Source of the DNA: Dyella jiangningensis
GTDB lineage: Bacteria; Pseudomonadota; Gammaproteobacteria; Xanthomonadales; Rhodanobacteraceae
Reading direction: 5' to 3'
NCBI RefSeq assembly: GCF_003264855.1
Contig: NZ_NFZS01000001.1
Location: forward strand, 186,001 to 250,000
DNA length: 64,000 nucleotides
Of the stretch, positions 20,641 through 28,837 are shown piece after piece. How positions within the stretch are numbered: position 1 is the first letter of the stretch; the number at the start of each line of letters is the position of its first letter. A program made the translations under genes and the position numbers. The notes below the pieces were generated by a model. It worked only from the letters and a program-made list of their open reading frames with translations, was not told the origin of the DNA and did not search any database.

Positions 20641-21267
20641 TCAGCGATGCGCGGCGAGTTGGCCGAGGTAGAGCGAAAGTGCCTGCTGGAGCTGGTTTTG
20701 CGCGGCTTTTCGCAGCGTCGCCGGTTGTTCGTTATCGAGCGCAACGGCTGCCTTCATCAACTGCTGCACCACCATCGCGGCGGGGCGAAGTTCGCCGGCA
20801 GGGATGCCGGGCGCGTGGATCGCGAGGATCTGGCTGAGGTAATCGCGCATGCGCTGGCGAATGGTGCGACCCAGCATGGAGGGCAGGGAGCCGGCGACCT
20901 CCACCAGCGTGACGAAGGCCGGGTGCCGCTTGCGGTAGTCCGCGAAGGCGCTTAGCAGGTGTCCTGCCAGTTCCTCCGTCGTCCAGTCCGGGGTCTGGGC
21001 GAGCAGGCGCTCCATGTGCTCGTTCAGCCCGTTCGCGTGGCCGGTGATCAAGGCCTCGGCCACCGATTCCTTGGTCGGGAAGAACTGATACAGCGAGCCG
21101 ATGGAGGCGCCGGCACGGGCGGCGATCTCCGTCATGGTGGTGGCGTCGTAGCCCTTTTCGACGAAGCAGTCCGAGGCGGCCGCGAGCAGCGCCGCTACCC
21201 GCTCATGGCCCCGGCGGCGGCTGGGCGCGCGGCCGCCCTGGCTTGTGTTTTGTGAGGACATCCTCAT
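20641..21267 (-). CDS. TetR/AcrR-family transcriptional regulator
   Basis: An N-terminal helix-turn-helix (about residues 22-65: RVAALLAAASDCFVEKGYDATTMTEIA, then GASIGSLYQFFPTKE) precedes a variable ligand-binding domain; 208 residues in all. The ATG at 21267 is used; a second in-frame ATG two codons later has better Shine-Dalgarno spacing. It is divergent from the YecD-like gene. Two palindromes at and just outside its start codon suggest autoregulation and control of that gene. The ligand is unknown. Confidence 0.92.
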   Translation of the reverse strand: MRMSSQNTSQGGRAPSRRRGHERVAALLAAASDCFVEKGYDATTMTEIAARAGASIGSLYQFFPTKESVAEALITGHANGLNEHMERLLAQTPDWTTEELAGHLLSAFADYRKRHPAFVTLVEVAGSLPSMLGRTIRQRMRDYLSQILAIHAPGIPAGELRPAAMVVQQLMKAAVALDNEQPATLRKAAQNQLQQALSLYLGQLAAHR

Positions 21268-21295
21268 AAACTCCAATGTGAGGGTAGCCTCACAT
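21251..21295. promoter_or_regulatory. Two palindromic operators between tetR and the YecD-like gene
   Basis: ATGTGAGG-GTAG-CCTCACAT at 21276-21295 is a perfect 8-bp inverted repeat with a 4-base centre. TGTGAGG-ACAT-CCTCATA at 21251-21268 repeats it with one mismatch and covers the tetR start codon. The centres are 26 bp apart. This fits a TetR dimer pair acting on both divergent genes. Confidence 0.78.
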
Positions 21296-21388
21296 AATGG
21301 TCTTCCCCGCAGGCATCGGGGCGCTGCACGAATGCAGCCTATTCTACGCCGATGCCGGCGCAATCCCCGCCATTGCCTGGAGTTATCG

Positions 21389-21958
21389 ATGGAAAAGCTT
21401 GATCCCCGAACCACTGCGCTCGTCCTCATCGACCTGCAGAAAGGTATCGCGGCGTTCGCCGGCGGCCCGCATTCCAGCGCCGAGGTCAACGCCCGCGCCG
21501 GACGCCTCGCCGCCCGCTTCCGCGAGCTGAAGGCGCCCGTGGTGCTGGTGCGGGTGGGCTGGTCGGCCGACGCCGGCGACATGTTGCACCCGCTGACCGA
21601 CGAGGCCCCGCGCAACATGAGCCTGCCCGCCCACTGGTGGGACTACGCCGACGAGCTCAACGTGGCCGAGGGCGACATCCACATCACCAAGCGCCAGTGG
21701 GGCGCCTTCCACGGCACCGAGCTGGAACTGCAGCTGCGCCGCCGTGGCATCACGCAGATCGTGCTGGGCGGCGTATCCACCAACATCGGCGTGGAATCCA
21801 CCGCGCGCAACGCGTTCGAACTGGGTTTCCACCAGGTGCTGGTGGAGGACGCCATGAGCTCGTCCAACGCCGACCATCATCGCTTCGCCGTGGAAAACAT
21901 CTTCCCTCGCCTGGGTCGCGTGCGCTCCACCGACCAGGTGCTGGCCATGCTGGCCTGA
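21389..21958 (+). CDS. yecD: YecD-like isochorismatase-fold protein (189 aa)
   Basis: The sequence follows E. coli YecD closely by memory (TTALVLIDLQKGI, VRVGWSAD, ITKRQWGAFHGTELELQLRRRGI, GGVSTNIGVESTARNAFELGF). The cysteine hydrolase fold is present, with the usual Asp (D15) and Lys (K101). The position of the nucleophilic Cys is Gly (G134 in TNIGVEST), as I recall for YecD itself. Hydrolase activity of the classical kind is therefore doubtful. GGAG precedes the chosen ATG. Control by the divergent TetR protein is likely. Confidence 0.88.
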   Translation: MEKLDPRTTALVLIDLQKGIAAFAGGPHSSAEVNARAGRLAARFRELKAPVVLVRVGWSADAGDMLHPLTDEAPRNMSLPAHWWDYADELNVAEGDIHITKRQWGAFHGTELELQLRRRGITQIVLGGVSTNIGVESTARNAFELGFHQVLVEDAMSSSNADHHRFAVENIFPRLGRVRSTDQVLAMLA

Positions 21959-21975
21959 AACACCGTCGCCTGGTT

Positions 21976-22004
21976 ACCCTCGCCCGACGAATCGGTGCGA
22001 GGGT
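21976..22004 (+). other. Hairpin that covers the ribosome binding site of the esterase gene
   Basis: ACCCTCGC and GCGAGGGT pair, and inside them CCGA and TCGG, giving a stem of about 12 bp around a CGAA loop with one bulge. The 3' arm contains GAGGG, which lies 7-8 bases before the esterase ATG at 22011. Either this is the end of the yecD transcript, or it limits translation of the esterase. Confidence 0.5.
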
Positions 22005-22010
22005 GAAGGC

Positions 22011-22793
22011 ATGAAGCTGAAACACGTTGTGGCGGCCGCGTGGTTGTCGTGCGCAGTGGCATCGTCCGCATGGGCGGCCAATGGCGAATTTTCCGCGCGC
22101 CACGTGCAGGTGAACGGCCGCGACGTGGCCTACCAGGTGTTCGTGCCCAAGCACTGGTCGCCGGACCGCGAATGGCCGGTGGTGTTGTTCCTGCACGGCA
22201 GTGGCGAGCGCGGCAGCGACAACCAGCTGCAGCTCAAGCAGGGCCTGCCGCCGTGGCTGAAGACGCACGGCGAGGATTTTCCGGCCGTGGTGGTCGCGCC
22301 GCAGGCGCCTGATGACACCATCTGGGACGGCGCGCAGGAGCAGGCCGCGCTGGCGGCCATGGAAGACAGCATCAAGGCCTACCACGGCGATCGTTCGCGT
22401 CTCTACGTCACCGGCCTTTCGATGGGCGGCTATGGCGCATGGCAGTTCGCCGTCGATCACCCCGGCCTGTTCGCCGCCGCCGCGGTGATCTGCGGTGCGA
22501 TCCGCGCCCCGAGCGACATGCCCGAACTCGTCGTGCATGGTCCGCCGCAGGACGGCAACCCTTATCAGTGGGTAGCCGAGCGCGTGAAGCCCATGCCCGT
22601 GTGGATCTTCCACGGCGAGGTGGACGACCAGGTCGCGCCGAGCGAGGCGCGCAACATGTATGCGGCGCTGCTGAAGGTGGGCGACGAGGTCCGCTATACG
22701 CAGTTTCCCGGCGTGAACCATGGATCCTGGGTGCCTGCCTACGCCACCGCCGAGTTGTGGCCGTGGATGTTCGGCCACCGCAACGCGCATTGA
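22011..22793 (+). CDS. Secreted alpha/beta-hydrolase (esterase/phospholipase-like)
   Basis: A 260-residue protein with a Sec signal peptide (MKLKHVVAAAWLSCAVASSAWA). The dienelactone hydrolase/PHB-depolymerase-like alpha/beta-hydrolase core follows. FLHGSGERGSDN forms the oxyanion region and GLSMGGYGAW carries the nucleophilic serine. The aspartate is probably in GEVDDQVAP and the histidine in VNHGSW. It resembles small periplasmic carboxylesterase/peptidase-like enzymes often found near carbohydrate loci. The substrate is not evident; it may remove acyl groups from glycans. Confidence 0.85.
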   Translation: MKLKHVVAAAWLSCAVASSAWAANGEFSARHVQVNGRDVAYQVFVPKHWSPDREWPVVLFLHGSGERGSDNQLQLKQGLPPWLKTHGEDFPAVVVAPQAPDDTIWDGAQEQAALAAMEDSIKAYHGDRSRLYVTGLSMGGYGAWQFAVDHPGLFAAAAVICGAIRAPSDMPELVVHGPPQDGNPYQWVAERVKPMPVWIFHGEVDDQVAPSEARNMYAALLKVGDEVRYTQFPGVNHGSWVPAYATAELWPWMFGHRNAH

Positions 22794-22994
22794 CGCGACC
22801 ACGCCGTCAAAAGCACGGCATGGGCACAATCATGGCCGCCACCTAAACCGGTTTTGCTGCGCTGCGTTCACGGCTGTGTAGCGCACGTTATGGCGACGTT
22901 ATGCGGTCCTTGTCGCTTCCGGCGGGTATCGTCCCCGATGGGAATTATTGCGTCGCAACGAAAGATGTCGTTGCGGCTCCTTTACAAGGTTTCA

Positions 22995-23008
22995 TGAAAA
23001 CGTTTACG
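22995..23008. promoter_or_regulatory. LacI-type operator upstream of the beta-glucan regulator
   Basis: TGAAAACGTTTACG differs from the palindrome TGTAAACGTTTACA at two positions. It lies 44 bases before the GTG start of the LacI gene. Matching sites are at 24699-24712 and 33047-33060, so autoregulation by the downstream repressor is the simplest reading. An 8-bp inverted repeat (CGCAACGA/TCGTTGCG) lies just upstream at 22954-22975. Confidence 0.65.
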
Positions 23009-23051
23009 TTGGCGCCGCCGTGACCCCGGGTCACCCTCAAAGCCGGCACCC

Positions 23052-24113
23052 GTGACGACCAGGAAAGCGACCATCAAAGATGTAGCGCGCGAGGCCAAGG
23101 TGTCGGTGGCTTCCGTGTCGCGCGCATTGAACGGGCAGGGCGGCGTCACCGCCGAAACGCTCGAGCGCATCCGCGTTGCCGCCAAGCGCTTGCACTACAT
23201 CCCCGACAACGCCGCGCGCAGCCTGATCACCCGCCGCACGCACACCATCGGCGCGCTGCTGCCGGATCTGTTCGGCGAATTCTTTTCCGAGCTGATCCGC
23301 GGCATCGACCTCGCGGCGCGTTCGCGTGGCCTGCACCTGCTGGTGTCGAGCTCGCACGACGGCGCCGATGAAGCCGCCGCGGCGCTTCGCGCGATGCAAG
23401 GCCGCGTCGACGGCATGCTTATCCTCTCGCCGTGGGTGGACGAAGGCTTCCTCGAAGCGAATCTTCCCGGTGCATTGCCCACGGTGCTGATCAACAGCCC
23501 GATCCATGCCAGCGGTCGCAGCGTGCTCAACATCGACAACCGTGGCGGCGCGTACGCGATGACCGAGCACCTGCTGCGCACCGCCAGGCACAAGGACATC
23601 GCGTTCATCGCCGGTCCCGCCGGCAACTTCGACGCCGAGCAGCGCGCGCTGGGTTATCGCGAGGCGATGAAGAAGCTCGCGCCCAAGGTGCCGCTCAACA
23701 TCGTCGCCGGCAGCTTCACCGAGGAATCGGGTTATCACGCGGGGCGCGAGCTGCTGGCGCAGGACAAGCGTCCATCCGCCGTGTTCGCCGCCAACGACAT
23801 GATGGCGGTGGGTTGCCTCTACGCCTTCAAGGAAGCCGGCCTCAAGGTGCCTGCGGATATCGCGCTGGCCGGCTTCGACGATATTCCCATCGCGCGTTAT
23901 CTCACGCCGCCGTTGAGCACCGTCAGCGTGCACATCGCCGAGCTGGGCCGCAACGCGCTGGAACGACTGGCTGCGCTGATGGATGGGCGGGAACAGTCGG
24001 ATAGCACGGACACGCTCGGTTGCGCGATCGCGGTCCGTGGAACCTGCGGCGCGAGCCGCGACGCGTCAACCACAAAAAATACCTATCAACCTGCACGCCC
24101 ATTCGATCCCTGA
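23052..24113 (+). CDS. LacI-family regulator of the beta-glucan locus
   Basis: 353 residues starting at a GTG. The N-terminal helix-turn-helix and hinge helix (IKDVAREAKVSVASVSRALNG ... NAARSLITRRT) precede a periplasmic-binding-protein-like effector domain (about residues 60-335). The C-terminus has about 20 extra polar residues. It lies 21 bp before a TonB receptor and probably heads the same transcript. The effector is likely a beta-gluco-oligosaccharide, judged from the neighbours only. Confidence 0.93.
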   Translation: MTTRKATIKDVAREAKVSVASVSRALNGQGGVTAETLERIRVAAKRLHYIPDNAARSLITRRTHTIGALLPDLFGEFFSELIRGIDLAARSRGLHLLVSSSHDGADEAAAALRAMQGRVDGMLILSPWVDEGFLEANLPGALPTVLINSPIHASGRSVLNIDNRGGAYAMTEHLLRTARHKDIAFIAGPAGNFDAEQRALGYREAMKKLAPKVPLNIVAGSFTEESGYHAGRELLAQDKRPSAVFAANDMMAVGCLYAFKEAGLKVPADIALAGFDDIPIARYLTPPLSTVSVHIAELGRNALERLAALMDGREQSDSTDTLGCAIAVRGTCGASRDASTTKNTYQPARPFDP

Positions 24114-24134
24114 TCGATTCCTTGGAGGGGAGCC

Positions 24135-27100
24135 ATGAAGTTGCCGCATCACCTGAAGAAGACCCTGTTAGCCAGTCTGATCACCGGCCTGGTGGTCACC
24201 ACGGTTGCCGCGCCTGACGTTGCATGGGCGCAGACGGCCAATGCGACCTTGCGCGGCAAGGGACCGGCCAGCACCGAAGTCACCGCCAAGAACGTCGCCA
24301 CCGGTTCCACCCGCCGCACCACCACGGATGCGCAGGGCAACTACGCGCTGGTCGGCCTGCCGCCGGGCACCTACCAGGTCGATGCCGGCCCGGGCACCGA
24401 GCGCACGGTGACGCTGACCGTCGCCTCTACCGCTTCGCTGGATCTGACCGCCGCGCCGGCCACGACCGCCAATGCTGCCAACGCGCAGAACCTGGGCGGC
24501 GTGTCCGTCTCGGCGACCACGCTGCAGGAAGTGAAGACGCCGGAAGTGGGCGCCACCATTTCGCTGCGCCAGATCGACACCATCCCGCAGGTCTCGCGCA
24601 ACTTCCTCGAGTTCGCGGACACCGTTCCGGGCATGGTGTTCTCGGTCGATTCGGCAGGCCACACGTCCTTGCGTGGCGGTGCTATGAACGATAGCTCTGT
24701 AAACGTTTACATCGATGGCGTGGGCCAGAAGAGCTACGTCAAGGAAGGCGGTGTGAGCGGCCAGAACGCGAGCCAGGGCAACCCGTTCCCGCAGCTGGCG
24801 ATCGGCGAATACAAGGTCATCACGTCGAACTACAAGGCCGAGTACGACCAGCTTTCCAGCGCGGCCGTGACGGCGCAGACCAAGTCGGGCACCAACGAAT
24901 TCCACGGCGAGGCGTATTACCGCTACACCGACGATTCGTTCCGTGCGAAAACGCCGGCCGAGAACGACTCGGGCACCAAGGCCACGTCGAGCGAGAAGGA
25001 ATACGGCTTCGCCGTCGGCGGTCCGATCATCAAGGACCAGATGCACTTCTTCATGGCCTACGAGGCCAAGCGCTTCGATACGCCGGTGACGGTGACGCCG
25101 AGCGCCGACGGTTCGCCGGGCGTGCCCTACCTGCCCAGCAACATCGCTTCGCAGCTCGGGCCGACCAACCTGCCGTTCCAGGAAGACCTGTACTTCGGCA
25201 AGATCGACTGGGAGCCGACCGACCGCGACCGTTTCGAGCTGAGCGCGCAGATCCGCAACGAAACGCAGCTCGATGGCCTGGGCAATGGCTCGCAAACCGC
25301 GCAGTCGGCCGCGTACAACATCAAGAATGACGACAAGCGCTATGCCGCGCGTTGGCAGCACAGCGGCCAGTCGTACTTCAACGAACTGCTGTTCACGTAC
25401 GAAGACGCCAAGAACGCGCCCACCGCCATCAACTATGGCAACGGTTACGTGTACACGTGGCAGCGCCCGACCGACGACCCGGTGATCATCGAGACCGGCG
25501 CCGCCAATCCGCTGGCGACGCAGAACAAGGGCCAGAGGGGTCCCGCGATCCAGGACGATTTCACTTTCAACGACCTGGAATGGAACGGTACCCATGTCGT
25601 GAAGATGGGCGTGAAGTACAAGGCCGTCACGCTGAACGCGGCCGATGCCGCCGACGTGAACCCGCAGTTCTATTACAACGTCACGTCGAACGGCGTCGAT
25701 GCCACGCCGTACAAGGCATTCTTCACCAAGCCGGTGAACGGCCTGGGCCTGACGCCGTCGGTGTCCACCAAGAGCAAGCAGTTCGGCACGTATATCCAGG
25801 ACGACTGGTCGGTGAACGACAAGCTCACCGTGAACCTCGGCGTGCGTTGGGACTACGAGCGCACGCCGTCGTATACCGACTTCGTGACGCCGGCGAACGT
25901 GGTCGCGGCGTTCAATTCGCAGGACACCAATGCCGGTGCGCCGGCGGGCCAGACCTACGCCGAGACGCTCGCCAAGGGCGGCATCAACATCAACGACTAC
26001 ATCAGCAACGGCCATAACCGCAGCGCCTACAAGGGCGAGTGGCAGCCGCGCCTGGGCTTCTCGTATGACTGGTTCGGCGACGAGCAGCACGTGATCCACG
26101 GCGGCGTGGGCCGCGCGTACGATCGCGACCTGTACGACTACCTGCAGCTGGAAACCACCAAGTCGGCGCTGCCGCAGTACACGATCTTCTTCCAGGATCC
26201 GGCCACCGGGCAATGCCATCGCAACAGCACGCCGTGCTATGCGTGGAATCCGAACCTGCTCAACGGCCTGGGCAATCTGCAAAGTTTGATCGGCGCGGCG
26301 TCCAATGCGGGCACCGAGGTCGACATGCTCAACAACAACCTCAAGGCACCGTATTCCGACCAGTACAGCCTGGGCATGTCCAACCAGCTTGGCGACTGGC
26401 ACACCGATGCCACCGTCACGCGCATCCTGAGCTACGACGGCTTCGCCTTCACGCTGGGCAACCGCTATCCGGACGGCAGCTTCTGGCAGAACGGCAGCCA
26501 GCCGTGGGGCAACGGCATTCCGGGCTTCGGCGCGCTGATCCTCGGCAACAACGGCATCCGCACGCGAACCACGCAGCTGCTGCTGTCGGCCGAGAAGCCG
26601 TACGACAAGGCTTCGGGCTGGGGCGCGACGTTCGCCTATACCTATACCAACGCCAAGCAGAATCGCGACATCAACGAGCACTACTCGTTCGATTACGCGA
26701 CCATCCAGGACTATCCGTTCATCACCTCCAATGCCGCGTCCAAGCATCGCTTCGTGGCGACGGGCAACATGGATGGTCCGTGGGGCACGGTGCTGTCGGC
26801 CAAGCTGACGCTGGCCACGCCGCTGCCGTACAACGGCATCTTCTGCGATCCGAGCAACCTGCAGGCGAACGGCAGCATCTGCTCGGCGTACGCGGCGATT
26901 GCGCCGGCGTCGAAGTTCCTCATCGGCGGCAAGATCTGGGGTTATCGCGACATCGACCTGCAGGCCACCAAGGACTTCGATATCGGTCATGGCATGACGC
27001 TGTACGGCCGCTTCGACGTGCTGAACCTGTTCAACTGGAACAACTACTCCGACTACCTGACGCCGGCAGGGACGCGGATGGTGACGTACAACCCGACCGG

Positions 27101-27155
27101 CAACATCACCTTCGTGCCGCGCACGATCAAGTTCGAAGTGGGCCTGAAGTTCTAA
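24135..27155 (+). CDS. TonB-dependent outer-membrane receptor, Oar-like (1006 aa)
   Basis: A signal peptide (residues 1 to about 32, ending VAWA-Q) is followed by a carboxypeptidase-regulatory-like domain (about 35-105, RRTTTDAQGNYALVGLPPGTYQV). Then come a plug domain (about 125-235, SLRQIDTIPQVSRNFLEFADTVPGM and NVYIDGVGQKSYVKEGG) and a large beta-barrel that ends in phenylalanine (FEVGLKF), the outer-membrane assembly signal. GGAGGGG precedes the ATG. It is placed directly after the LacI gene and before a GH144-like enzyme, so uptake of glucan oligosaccharides is inferred. The substrate is not provable from the sequence. Confidence 0.92.
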   Translation: MKLPHHLKKTLLASLITGLVVTTVAAPDVAWAQTANATLRGKGPASTEVTAKNVATGSTRRTTTDAQGNYALVGLPPGTYQVDAGPGTERTVTLTVASTASLDLTAAPATTANAANAQNLGGVSVSATTLQEVKTPEVGATISLRQIDTIPQVSRNFLEFADTVPGMVFSVDSAGHTSLRGGAMNDSSVNVYIDGVGQKSYVKEGGVSGQNASQGNPFPQLAIGEYKVITSNYKAEYDQLSSAAVTAQTKSGTNEFHGEAYYRYTDDSFRAKTPAENDSGTKATSSEKEYGFAVGGPIIKDQMHFFMAYEAKRFDTPVTVTPSADGSPGVPYLPSNIASQLGPTNLPFQEDLYFGKIDWEPTDRDRFELSAQIRNETQLDGLGNGSQTAQSAAYNIKNDDKRYAARWQHSGQSYFNELLFTYEDAKNAPTAINYGNGYVYTWQRPTDDPVIIETGAANPLATQNKGQRGPAIQDDFTFNDLEWNGTHVVKMGVKYKAVTLNAADAADVNPQFYYNVTSNGVDATPYKAFFTKPVNGLGLTPSVSTKSKQFGTYIQDDWSVNDKLTVNLGVRWDYERTPSYTDFVTPANVVAAFNSQDTNAGAPAGQTYAETLAKGGININDYISNGHNRSAYKGEWQPRLGFSYDWFGDEQHVIHGGVGRAYDRDLYDYLQLETTKSALPQYTIFFQDPATGQCHRNSTPCYAWNPNLLNGLGNLQSLIGAASNAGTEVDMLNNNLKAPYSDQYSLGMSNQLGDWHTDATVTRILSYDGFAFTLGNRYPDGSFWQNGSQPWGNGIPGFGALILGNNGIRTRTTQLLLSAEKPYDKASGWGATFAYTYTNAKQNRDINEHYSFDYATIQDYPFITSNAASKHRFVATGNMDGPWGTVLSAKLTLATPLPYNGIFCDPSNLQANGSICSAYAAIAPASKFLIGGKIWGYRDIDLQATKDFDIGHGMTLYGRFDVLNLFNWNNYSDYLTPAGTRMVTYNPTGNITFVPRTIKFEVGLKF
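24699..24712. promoter_or_regulatory. Perfect LacI-type palindrome inside the TonB receptor gene
   Basis: TGTAAACGTTTACA is a perfect 14-bp palindrome, and the best copy of the motif in the window. It encodes part of SVNVYIDG and uses GTA for the first Val, a codon otherwise rare in this gene. It may be an intragenic operator or roadblock for the LacI repressor encoded upstream, or a coincidence of the conserved peptide. Confidence 0.45.
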
Positions 27156-27200
27156 GGCTCGTTCGGTCCGCCTTGCCGCCTCCCCCCGGGTGGCAAGGCT

Positions 27201-27352
27201 TCCCGGTTCCTCCCTCCGATCTGGGAACCGGGACCCCAAGGGGCGGGCTGCCCTCCCATGCCCGTCCCGGCCGGCCTTTCGCTTCGCGCGGGGCCGGTGT
27301 TTCCACCGGAATGGCGGCTGTTTGTGGGCAGTCCGCCATTCCAGCTTTTTTT
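27201..27352 (+). terminator. Terminator region between the TonB receptor and the GH144 gene
   Basis: A first stem is TCCCGGTTCC/GGAACCGGGA at 27201-27233. A second, GGAATGGCGG/CCGCCATTCC at 27308-27342, is followed by seven T at 27346-27352 and is a good intrinsic terminator. Some read-through would still link the hydrolase and ABC genes to the receptor transcript. Confidence 0.8.
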
Positions 27353-27367
27353 CAAGGGTTGACGACG

Positions 27368-28834
27368 ATGCGTGGCAGTTTTTCCCGTTTCTTTCCGATG
27401 GCCGCGGCTGCGCTGCTGGTGATGGCCTCGGCCCCGGGTCCGGTCATCGCGGCTACCGATGCAAAGCCGACGCGCGACTTCAATGCCTTGCCTGCACCGC
27501 AACGCGCGATGGTCGAAGACCTGGAAAAGCGCACGTTCCAATGGTTTTGGGACAGTGCTGATCCGAAAACCGGCCTCGTTCCCGACCACTGGCCTGGCGA
27601 ATCCTTCGCCAGCATCGCCTCGGTGGGCTTTGCACTCACTGCTTATGGCGTGGGCGTGGAGCGCGGCTACATCACGCGCAAGCAGGCGGTCGAGCGCACG
27701 CTGGCGACGCTGCACTTCTTCCATGACGCCAAGCAGGGTGACGACGAGGACGACGTCACCGGCTATCACGGCTTCTTCTATCACTTCCTCGACATGCAGA
27801 CCGGCAAGCGCCACGCGCGCGGCGTCGAGTTGTCGAGCGTGGACACCACGCTGCTGCTCGGCGGCGTGCTGTTCGCGCAGTCGTACTTCGATCGCAATAC
27901 CAAGGACGAAAAGGAAATCCGCCAGCTCGCCGACGCCATCTACCGCCGCGTCGACTGGACCTGGATGCAGCCGCGCTCGCCGCTGATCAGCATGGGCTGG
28001 ACGCCGGGCGGCAAGTTCATACCGGCCGACTGGAAGGGCTACAACGAAGGCATGCTGGTCTACGTGCTGGCGCTGGGTTCGCCCACGCATCCCGTGGCCG
28101 ATGACGCCTGGGCAGCGTGGACCAAGACCTATCCCCAGAACTGGGGCGAATACCAGGGTCGCACCTTCCTCAACTTTGCGCCGCTGTTCGGCCACCAGTA
28201 CAGCCATGCGTGGGTCGATTTCCGCGGTATCCGCGATGCGTGGAGCCGCGAGCACGACACCGATTACGCACAGAACAGCCGCGAAGCGACCTATGCGCAA
28301 CGGGCCTACGCCATCGCCAACCCGAATCACTGGACCGGCTACGGCGAAAACATCTGGGGCCTGACCGCCTGCAACGGCCCAGGTGACGCCGTGGTGAAGC
28401 GCAACGATGGCAGCACGCGCGCGTTCTACGGTTACACCGCGCGCGGCGCCGGCCTCGACTATGTCTCCGACGACGGCACCATCGCGCCGACCGCCGCCGG
28501 AGGCTCGATCGCGTTCGCGCCCGAGATCGTGGTGCCCGCGCTAATGGAGATGAAGTCGCGCTACGGCAGCGCCATCTACGGCCAATACGGCTTCGTCGAT
28601 GCGTTCAATCCCAGCTACGATACCGGCATCGTGCCGAAGGAAGGTCGTGCCGTGCCTGGCATGGGTTGGGCGGACGACAAGCAGATCGGCATCGACCAGG
28701 GCCCCATCGTGCTGATGATCGAGAACTGGCGCAGCGGCTTCGTGTGGAACGTGATGCGCAAGAATCCGTATGTCCGCAAGGGCCTGGAACGTGCCGGGTT
28801 CACCGGTGGATGGCTGGAACAGAAACCACGCTGA
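27368..28834 (+). CDS. Secreted glycoside hydrolase, GH144-like (endo-beta-1,2-glucanase type)
   Basis: 488 residues with a signal peptide (MRGSFSRFFPMAAAALLVMASAPGPVIAA). The body is the glucoamylase-like (alpha/alpha)6-barrel domain seen in GH144. Segments are LEKRTFQWFWDSADPKTGLVPD, SIASVGFALTAYGVGVERGYI, WKGYNEGMLVYVLALGSPTHP and WGLTACNGPG. Known GH144 enzymes release sophoro-oligosaccharides from beta-1,2-glucan. The in-frame sequence upstream of the ATG is a shadow of the TonB receptor gene. An ABC importer follows 3 bp later. Family assignment is good; the exact linkage cut is inferred. Confidence 0.85.
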   Translation: MRGSFSRFFPMAAAALLVMASAPGPVIAATDAKPTRDFNALPAPQRAMVEDLEKRTFQWFWDSADPKTGLVPDHWPGESFASIASVGFALTAYGVGVERGYITRKQAVERTLATLHFFHDAKQGDDEDDVTGYHGFFYHFLDMQTGKRHARGVELSSVDTTLLLGGVLFAQSYFDRNTKDEKEIRQLADAIYRRVDWTWMQPRSPLISMGWTPGGKFIPADWKGYNEGMLVYVLALGSPTHPVADDAWAAWTKTYPQNWGEYQGRTFLNFAPLFGHQYSHAWVDFRGIRDAWSREHDTDYAQNSREATYAQRAYAIANPNHWTGYGENIWGLTACNGPGDAVVKRNDGSTRAFYGYTARGAGLDYVSDDGTIAPTAAGGSIAFAPEIVVPALMEMKSRYGSAIYGQYGFVDAFNPSYDTGIVPKEGRAVPGMGWADDKQIGIDQGPIVLMIENWRSGFVWNVMRKNPYVRKGLERAGFTGGWLEQKPR

Positions 28835-28837
28835 GAC

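Noticed and set aside
24168-27239. 1023-codon open frame on the minus strand opposite the TonB receptor gene
   Set aside because: It is Arg/Val/His-rich shadow sequence of a GC-rich gene with no recognisable domain. The plus strand has signal peptide, plug and barrel. The same holds for the long shadows at 59266-62235, 55323-58169 and 12667-14550.
26213-27367. Upstream extension of the GH144 gene to 26213
   Set aside because: The extra 385 codons overlap the TonB receptor in another phase. A signal peptide starts exactly at the ATG at 27368.
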